This document shows positions 57,921 to 64,000 of a stretch of 64,000 bases of DNA, one piece after another. The translations under genes and the position numbers were made by a program. The stretch lies in the NCBI GenBank assembly GCA_947579665.1, contig OX388352.1:36698216-36762215 (forward strand). The letters are read 5' to 3'. The notes below the pieces were generated by a model. That model saw nothing but the letters and a program-made list of their open reading frames with translations. It was not told where the DNA came from and ran no database searches. This stretch comes from Sympetrum striolatum. Taxonomy: Eukaryota; Arthropoda; Insecta; Odonata; Libellulidae. Position 1 is the first letter of the stretch. Each line of letters opens with the position of its first letter.

Positions 57921-57962
57921 TCCTCGCTCACTAGCCAAACTCACAGTCAAGGGGTATATATA
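57921..57962 (+). promoter_or_regulatory. Pol III type-3 promoter, locus 8
   Basis: TCCTCGCTCACTAG at 57921 and TATATATA at 57955-57962: 34-nt spacing and 31 nt from TATA to RNA start. Confidence 0.75.
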
Positions 57963-57985
57963 GCGCAGATTCTATAACATCGATA

Positions 57986-58107
57986 AGCTGGTCCAACGCC
58001 CCATGCGTCCAATCGTGTGCATATCGTACCATTTCTGCCCGAACTAATGTATGTTCACCTTAAGTGGACATACCTTGCTGTACTGGGGTGACTTTGACCA
58101 GCTTTTT
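57986..58107 (+). ncRNA. Y RNA / stem-bulge-RNA-like Pol III gene, locus 8
   Basis: A 122-nt unit. It starts AGCUGGUCCAACGCCCCAUG and ends UGGGGUGACUUUGACCAGC plus TTTTT at 58103-58107. Helix 1 AGCUGGUC/GACCAGCU is unchanged. Helix 2 is GCCCCA/UGGGGU against ACCUCU/AGAGGU in locus 5, with changes on both sides that keep pairing. Helix 3 GUCCA/UGGAC is kept. Apical CUGCCCGAACUAAUGUAUGU is conserved. A second T-run follows at 58111. Likely intact and transcribable. Confidence 0.77.
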
Positions 58108-58109
58108 GA

Positions 58110-60285
58110 CTTTTTATAGGATAAAATATTCTTAATACTAACGACTATCGCAGCAATTGAATCGAAACTATTTCAGTATGGGAAATATCTTTCTATTCAT
58201 TAGAATTCGGGTACTCAAAAATAACATGCAGGGTAAGATGTTATAACTTCGTGTTATTTAGCGATTCGTTTAAGACATTTTTCGTATAGTATGTTCTATT
58301 ATGTTTAAAACAATTATCAGTTAATGGGCCAAGAATAGTTCTCACATCTCTAATAAGAATTCAAAAATGAAAATAACTATAACAAATTATAGAAGTGGTT
58401 TTACTTTGCGTGACTCAATCCCATGCGACTAAATTTCCCTATAGATAATGCAAAGGGAACTACGGTAGATGGAAGGAAATTCTGCGAACAGAGAGAGCGA
58501 AAAAAAGAGCGCGGATAACAAAAATTAAAGTTTGGGAGTGTAATAATGAAGTAAGGACTTCAAACGAGTTGATTTTTTGAGAACGAAAAAGGTGGAGGAT
58601 TAGAAAGGTAATTTAAAACTGAATATATAAAGGATGGATCATTTTCAGTCCGATAGATCGTAAGAAAATCCAAAGAGAGAAAGGATAATATGTGATATAT
58701 GGTGGAGAGACGTTACTAGGGAAAGTACTATTCTTAGAAAAATCCTTGTAAATCTGTGAAGTGTGGAATGATTTGAGACGGATGACGTAGACCAGATTGG
58801 GAAGCAGTAGGTGAAAACAGCGCGGACAAAGTTTGAATAAAAAAGGAAGAAAGCAAGAGAGTATAAAATTTCTGTGAAGCTGTAAAGAATTCCAAAGAGG
58901 GCTTGGCATGGTTTTTTTTAATATGTTCAGCAAGAGAGTGTTTTAAATTCTTTTTATCAGCCTTGGGGTCCTAAGGGTTTGCGCCCTAAGCGTTATCACA
59001 AAACATATGGGATGTACAAAATATATTTTAAACTAATTGTTATAAATAAAAATTTCCAAACTTATGTCAGGCCTAAAAACTTCACGAGGTAAGTGTACCA
59101 ACTGTTAAAAACGAATAATTCAAAAGTTTTTATTACGTAGCTCTTTGTCACTATATAGTATTTATATTAATAAGGATTTACTCAGTAAGAATAAATAAAA
59201 AAAATTCGATCCTTGAGAGCATTTTAAACATTATAGATATAATTTAATCAATATCACCAATTATAATCCGGAGGATGAAGTATAATTTGCAGTCAAAATA
59301 GGATAACTTAAGTTTATATCCTAAAAATTCTTGATATCCTAAAATATTCTTGAAAATGAATAATTGCTATAAGCTCCAAAAACAGTTCTACCAATGCTTC
59401 ATGATTTCATTGGGTCTTGGAAGGCCTAATGGTTAGATGAAACTTCCAAGTCGGAACTAATTCAGCACTGTTAATTATAAATTGGTGACAAAATAATTCA
59501 TAACAAAAACAGAATATGCATAAAGAAATAAAAAGTAATGATTTCCTGCATTACAGTATTTTTTACTTTTTGTCTAACTTTTAAACTTATTTTAAATGTT
59601 AAAAAATATTTAATATGGTTTACTCATAACTATTTAAAACTAAATTTCAATTATCATTTGATAAATTGGCCTCATTTTGTATTTGCGGCACTATTATTGA
59701 TATACTATTTAAAATCACATTAAAATTGATATTAATTGCTGACTATTACTCCCAGTTAATATCTACCTTTTATTATTTTCAACCGTTTTCAACACCATTA
59801 CCCAGTAAACTTCACCTTTGGTTAGAAAGCAGGCAGCAGATACGAAGACGTTTATTAGGTAAATGCATACAAAATATTATCCTGAATTCGATAATGTAAG
59901 GATAATAGCTAATATTTGGTCCTACATAATGATAAATAACTCTTTCTGCAAAATATAATGTGAAATATGCGATCAATCAACATGAGATCAATTTTTACAT
60001 ATTAAACAATGAATGTAATTTTTTCGTACCCTCACTCAAAGCATATAGTCAGGAATGCCTCATAGCAAAAAATGGGGCTAAGGGGAGTCCTTTCATAATT
60101 AACGATTCCCATAAAGTGTAGGTAAACGTCACCATTAAATACTCGAATCTCAATCTCAAACAACTCTCGACGAGTTGGAAGTCTTCGGATCAGTTCGGAG
60201 GATTTTATTGATTAATAAACAACTACTACGGAGTTCTTTGAATGAAGATACGGAGCGAGCCTACATCAACACATATTGCACAATA
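58110..60285. other. AT-rich intergenic DNA
   Basis: ORFs such as 58613-58933 (minus) are Ile/Leu/Phe-rich translations of AT-rich DNA. No gene recognised. Confidence 0.4.
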
Positions 60286-60289
60286 AATT

Positions 60290-61760
60290 CAACATACTGA
60301 AATATGAAATGTCACAAAATATTATCCGCTGTAAAACGGATGTATGTATGCTGGACGTGGAGTATAAAACTGTCTCTATATATGAAATGCAATAATAATA
60401 ACACGAAAATAAATGACAATCATTAAGTTTGAACGCAAAAGATCAGAATTCTTTCCGATAATAACCTCCATCCTTTTCCGGCAGCAACAGGTCGACGTTC
60501 TTACTTAAAAAATTACGAAACGGCTAGCTAAAGATACGACACAGGCCACATTGGATACCTTACTCAATGCAGTAAATCTCGAGCGTTGGCACCTTTCATA
60601 CGATTCACAATCATGCACTAACTCTACAACTTACTTATATTAGCAACCCTTTCTAGAAACTTGTGAATCACTTGATGTAATACTCTTTAGCAATGTGAAA
60701 AACATCTCCTTTTCCGTGCATCAGAAATAAGCGTCAATGAAAGAGAAAAAATTAACTCTGCAGCATACAATCACTAATATCCACTGGTAATTTATTTCCT
60801 GGATATGAAAATCCTTCGAATCTACGACATTACGATTGAACTAAAGGTAGTACTATGCGAATTGCTAAACGGCAAAATTATACTCTTCGCAGCAAATTAT
60901 GGTTCATCAAATGCTTTGGTAAGAGGATGAAACTCTCTGTAAGAGGGAACCAAGCAAACCTCTTTAACCCTTCCCCTCCTGAGGTTTTAACAGCCTCAAA
61001 AATCTCTCCGCCTAACTCGGACATGAGCGGTCGCTCGCATCTCATCTCTTCGGGCCTGAGAGTGCCTTCTTCGTTCTGGTTCTGTTTATGCTTTCCAGGA
61101 ACACGTCTCTCGCATTTCCGGTCTTAGATCCAGTTGAGTACTCAGGAATCACATGAGAATTGAATTAACTTTTCCTGTGCGTTTCAGTTCTTGCGATCGC
61201 ATACTCGAATGCTGACGCCAGGGACTATCTTCGAGTATCTTTGATAACTCTTTTTATTCAGATGAGGAATGATTAGTATTCGTTCGAGTGGAAGTGAATG
61301 TGAGGATGGGAAAAATCTCTACGAAGATCTTGGCTGGCAAAAGTGAGTTTCCACATGGAAACCAATTCTACACAAAGCAGATCGTCGTGGCGTTGTAGGA
61401 GAAAGAGGGCTGATGATGGACTTAAATGCGGATGCGAATGTATTTTCAGTACTAAAATATATGGATATTTGAATCATTCATTGTGAATATTTTTTAATAA
61501 AAGAGATAATACACAATATTAGTGAATACGCAGGAAATTATCATTACTCAGAAAAGATTGGATAGAAGATTCGAATGATGAATTGTTAACTTATTGCTGA
61601 ATTATTTATTGTATGTGTTTGATTTGCGAGGAAGCAGAGATGACTGGTGAAGTTAGGATAAAGATTGGTAAATTACACTAACCTACAAGTCCTTTTCCAG
61701 ATATTGCCAGATCCGAAAGTGTGTTCACATTAATGACGTTACTTGCGAGAGATGAATTTA
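60290..61760 (+). repeat. duplicon copy 3 (direct relative to copy 2)
   Basis: Matches 51100-52660 and then 53940-54245 in the same orientation (ATATTATCCG(C/T)TGTAA, ACACGAA(A/G)ATAAAT, GGACAT(A/G)AGCGG(C/T)CGCTCGC, GAGTGCCTT). It lacks the roughly 850-bp segment (52700-53563) shared by copies 1 and 2, so that segment was probably inserted in their common ancestor. More diverged than copies 1 and 2 are from each other. Confidence 0.8.
61050..61290 (+). pseudogene. small secreted-protein-like ORF, duplicon copy 3
   Basis: The start codon is lost (CTGAGAGTGCC where copies 1 and 2 have ATGAGTGCC). The hydrophobic leader here is in register with the SA codons: SAFFVLVLFMLSRNTSLAFP, then a stop at 61154. 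This register supports the idea that the family once encoded a signal peptide. The acidic C-terminal part is recognisable only as scattered matches. Confidence 0.45.
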
Positions 61761-62472
61761 AATCAGCTAAATGATGTACATAAAAACCAACTCTCCGTCT
61801 GTTTTTCATCAAATACCAACCAGAAATATTTAAAATTTGAGCATTATAGACAAATGATCTGCAATTTTACATTCCGAAAGATCCATCGCCGTAAAAAGAC
61901 ATTATCCACTACTTAAACTTCCACAACTTACAATTACGTCTTATTGAACGTAGATGGAAAGAAAAAATGCGTGTTTAAGAATAGAAAATGAGATTATGGA
62001 ATAGTAATATAAAAATAATGAATTGATAAATACATAGGACATTACTGGATTCATAAGAAATGAAAATATTTACGAAAATTATCCTATTAAATAATATAAT
62101 GCCAATAACACTTCGCGAAAACGTATGACTGCATATGAGTCCCAGAATTTTCTTCTGGGCTCAAAGCTTTAATGTAGGTTTATATTAGAAGCTGAATCTT
62201 TCCACCATCTACGGAAAGTATGTTTTCAATGAATATTTAGATCTGTACAGAAGATTGATAAGAGCCCCCATAATATAATGAACCGAAGTTTCATTCCACA
62301 TCTCCCCAAACACTCCTCGACGACAGTTTTTACTTTGCCTGAGCAATTGTCTGTAAGCGTTTTTGGATATTTTATATGATGAATTTTTTTGGACGCGCCC
62401 AATGGATTTCAAATTTTTACTAGGCTTAACTAATATCTTTTATAAGGCATATTTAATATATAAGCAACTTAA
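61761..62472. other. AT-rich spacer
   Basis: No gene recognised. Ends with TTAA (62469-62472), the piggyBac target site. Confidence 0.45.
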
Positions 62473-62488
62473 CCCTTTCGATGCGGAT

Positions 62489-62545
62489 GAGGTACTATTA
62501 CCTCCTCCGAACTAGGCGTCCTTACGGAGGAGGTAATAGTACCTC
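62489..62545. repeat. perfect 21-bp inverted repeat at the piggyBac 5' end
   Basis: 62489-62509 (AGGTACTATTACCTCC core) and 62525-62545 (GGAGGTAATAGTACCT core) are perfect reverse complements separated by 15 bp. Internal inverted repeats near piggyBac termini serve as transposase-binding sites in known elements; here they form a hairpin. Confidence 0.9.
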
Positions 62546-63423
62546 CCGGCTTTTCCAACGTCTGCTCCGGTCATAAAATGACGTAGTTCTCTTGCGTTTT
62601 ATGATACGTGCCCGTAGTTTTGAACACTTTTTCAGTGTGTTTTGAGGCTTTGCATCGCACAGTCCGTTTTGCTGCAGCTTGTTTCTACCGACCAGTACCT
62701 CTTCTTCTTCTTTCGAGTGCAAGTAAGTACGTTTCATTAAATAGTTTTTTTATATTTGTTTTATTTAGTCATTTTCATATTAATTTCCGTAGAATATTAA
62801 TATAAATATATCTTTTTTCTAGATTTATTCGCTTTGATTAGCAGTGAATCTGCCTTTTAGTCGAGACCTCCTTCCACGGAAATTGTGGTTCCTCGCCACT
62901 TATTCTTAACTGTAAGTACCATAGTTAATTGAACAGCTGTTATGATGTAGATCTCTATGTTTTCTATTTATTTAATAACTGTGTTTTCTATGCGGAATTT
63001 TTATATACTTTTGAACCGTATAAGATATTTTTTTCTTCGTAAGTAAGATTGTATAGAAAGGTTTTACTTATTTTTGAGCAAGTTAAGTTCACTAATGCTC
63101 CGAATGTGTTTTATACATTTAAAATCAAACCACGAGCAGCGTCCGGAAATTGGATTTTACTTTTACATGAAAAAATTCAGTATCTGAAGATGCGGAAAAC
63201 ATTTTTCATAAGAAAGAGAATAAAAAGCATAAAAAGTTTATGGATTATATTTTTACCTGCTGAGGCATATAACTAGTTTTATTAATGCGTTGCTGTAACT
63301 GAATATTTTATTTTAGGTCATAGTGACATGTATCTTAGAAATTTATAAACAATTAATCATGACGCCTGTAGAATATTTTCTACTGAATATTAATTAATTG
63401 AATTTCCGTATTTCAGGAATAAG

Positions 63424-63472
63424 ATGGACCGTCCTGGATGTTCAAAGGACAGTGATTTCGCTTCGAATTTAC
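63424..63472 (+). CDS. piggyBac transposase, exon 1
   Basis: ATG at 63424 (context AAGATGG) encodes MDRPGCSKDSDFASNL plus one base, followed by a GTAAGT donor. The intron 63473-63542 ends TTTTTTAACAG. The split codon completes as CAA (Gln), joining exon 2 in frame. Short N-terminal exons and small introns occur in intact insect piggyBac-derived genes. Confidence 0.75.
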
Positions 63473-63542
63473 GTAAGTTTTTACATTGATACGCTATTTT
63501 TTATTTTATTCCAAAATGTTTATAATTTTCATTTTTTAACAG

Positions 63543-64000
63543 AACCGCCAGCAAAGATTCCAAAGAGGGACAGGGCGGAGGAGGACTACCTTCTCACGGA
63601 GCTGACACCGCTAAAAGTTGCGGAATTGTTGGACGAGATAGAGGAGGAAGAAGATGAAGATCATTCGGAAGAGGAAGATGACGACATTTTCCCGATTGAC
63701 ATTGAGACGCTGTCACCATCTGCAGCAGCAACAATAGGTACCCCTCTTGCCGCTGTAAGGGTAGATATACCGAGTCAGGGACTTCCTAACCTTTGTTTGC
63801 CAGGGCCTTCTTCAAGCCCACGGCCTGTTTCAAGCTTCTCCTCCGACCCCCAGCACACTCAAGGCGTTTTATGGTCTGAAAATAGGCCGACTGTGGCACG
63901 CGTCCCGTTTTCTGCCCAAAGTGGGATAAGACAACAACCCAGGGGATTGAGGCCCATTGATTTTTTCAACTTACTTTTCCTTCCAACTCTTTTTGAATTG
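63543..64000 (+). CDS. piggyBac transposase, exon 2 (partial, runs off the window)
   Basis: Open throughout after the splice (about 150 residues). It starts PPAKIPKRDRAEEDYLLTEL and continues through a long acidic stretch (DEIEEEEDEDHSEEEDDDIF), a Pro/Ser-rich linker (PGPSSSPRP), then PRGLRPIDFFNLLFLPTLFE at the end of the window. An acidic, disordered N-terminus followed by 'P.dFF..lf...l...I' is how piggyBac transposases enter the DDE_Tnp_1_7 domain; the catalytic Asp residues lie further right. No stop or frameshift in the visible part, so the element could be recent. Confidence 0.82.

Larger units (their letters stand above)
62473..64000 (+). mobile_element. piggyBac element, 5' part, continues past window
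   Basis: TTAA (62469-62472) is followed by CCCTTTCGATGCGG, matching the piggyBac TTAA target and CCC-type terminus. A perfect inverted repeat follows just inside. About 0.9 kb later a two-exon ORF with piggyBac transposase N-terminal features begins. The DDE domain and right terminus lie beyond the window. Confidence 0.85.

Noticed and set aside
60855..61127. ORF starting MRIAKRQNYTLRSKLWFIKC, superficially like a CENP-B/Tigger N-terminus
   Set aside because: The DNA aligns with non-coding parts of duplicon copy 2 (about 52140) where the frame is not kept, and it overlaps the secreted-ORF remnant. The resemblance is chance.
1..64000. CRISPR arrays, operons, bacterial promoters
   Set aside because: The window is eukaryotic (introns, retroelements, Pol III genes); the tandem arrays seen are minisatellites without spacer structure.

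Overview
This is arthropod-like (probably insect) nuclear DNA: AT-rich, intron-bearing, gene-poor and full of transposable elements. The species cannot be named from the sequence. Most of the window is decayed mobile DNA. I find no complete host protein gene, only isolated candidate coding exons (best 37358-37528, minus strand).

The most interesting content is a dispersed set of short non-coding RNA genes of RNA polymerase III type-3 architecture: seven loci at about 9.4, 19.5, 23.2, 30.9, 47.5, 49.8 and 58.0 kb, plus a promoter-only remnant at 24.1 kb. Most share an upstream element (TCCTCGCG or TCATCGCG) 33-36 nt before a TATA box, an RNA start 29-33 nt after the TATA, paired RNA ends (AGCUGGUC with GACCAGCU), a second helix with compensatory changes, and a TTTTT terminator. 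The 5' end (GAGCUGGUCCGAA) resembles vertebrate Y RNAs (GGCUGGUCCGAA), so I call them Y RNA / stem-bulge-RNA-like genes. The Y assignment is inference; the conserved promoter and structure are read directly.

These genes lie in and around an old large inverted duplication. Blocks at 13.14-17.05 and 19.06-19.79 kb recur in reverse orientation at 50.10-53.56 and 47.26-48.07 kb (axis near 33.4 kb), and a third partial copy lies at 60.29-61.76 kb. All three carry remnants of the same small ORF with a signal-peptide-like hydrophobic start, oriented downstream of a Y-like gene.

Left to right: 0-3.1 kb, a minus-strand Ty3/gypsy-like LTR element (LTR 2446-3097, primer-binding site, protease and pol remnants) inserted in a decayed PIF/Harbinger element (3.1-4.5 kb); 4.6-5.6 kb, a pogo/Tigger-like remnant and a tRNA-derived SINE; 9.4 kb, Y-like gene 1; 12.2-13.1 kb, GC-rich tandem repeats; 13.1-19.8 kb, duplicon copy 1; 21.2-22.4 kb, a Helitron; 23-24 kb, Y-like gene 3 and the promoter remnant; 25.7-27.0 kb, a pogo-family deletion derivative with a PHD finger; 28.0-30.5 kb, a non-autonomous hAT with perfect 8-bp target duplication containing a Harbinger-type MITE; 30.9 kb, Y-like gene 5; 33.2-34.1 kb, a Penelope-like element with GIY-YIG domain; 34.3-45.4 kb, CR1- and jockey-like LINE pieces and the candidate host exon; 47.3-54.3 kb, duplicon copy 2; 53.7 and 55.0 kb, palindromes of hammerhead-ribozyme type; 58.0-61.8 kb, Y-like gene 8 and duplicon copy 3; 62.5-64.0 kb, the 5' end of a piggyBac element with two coding exons, running off the window.
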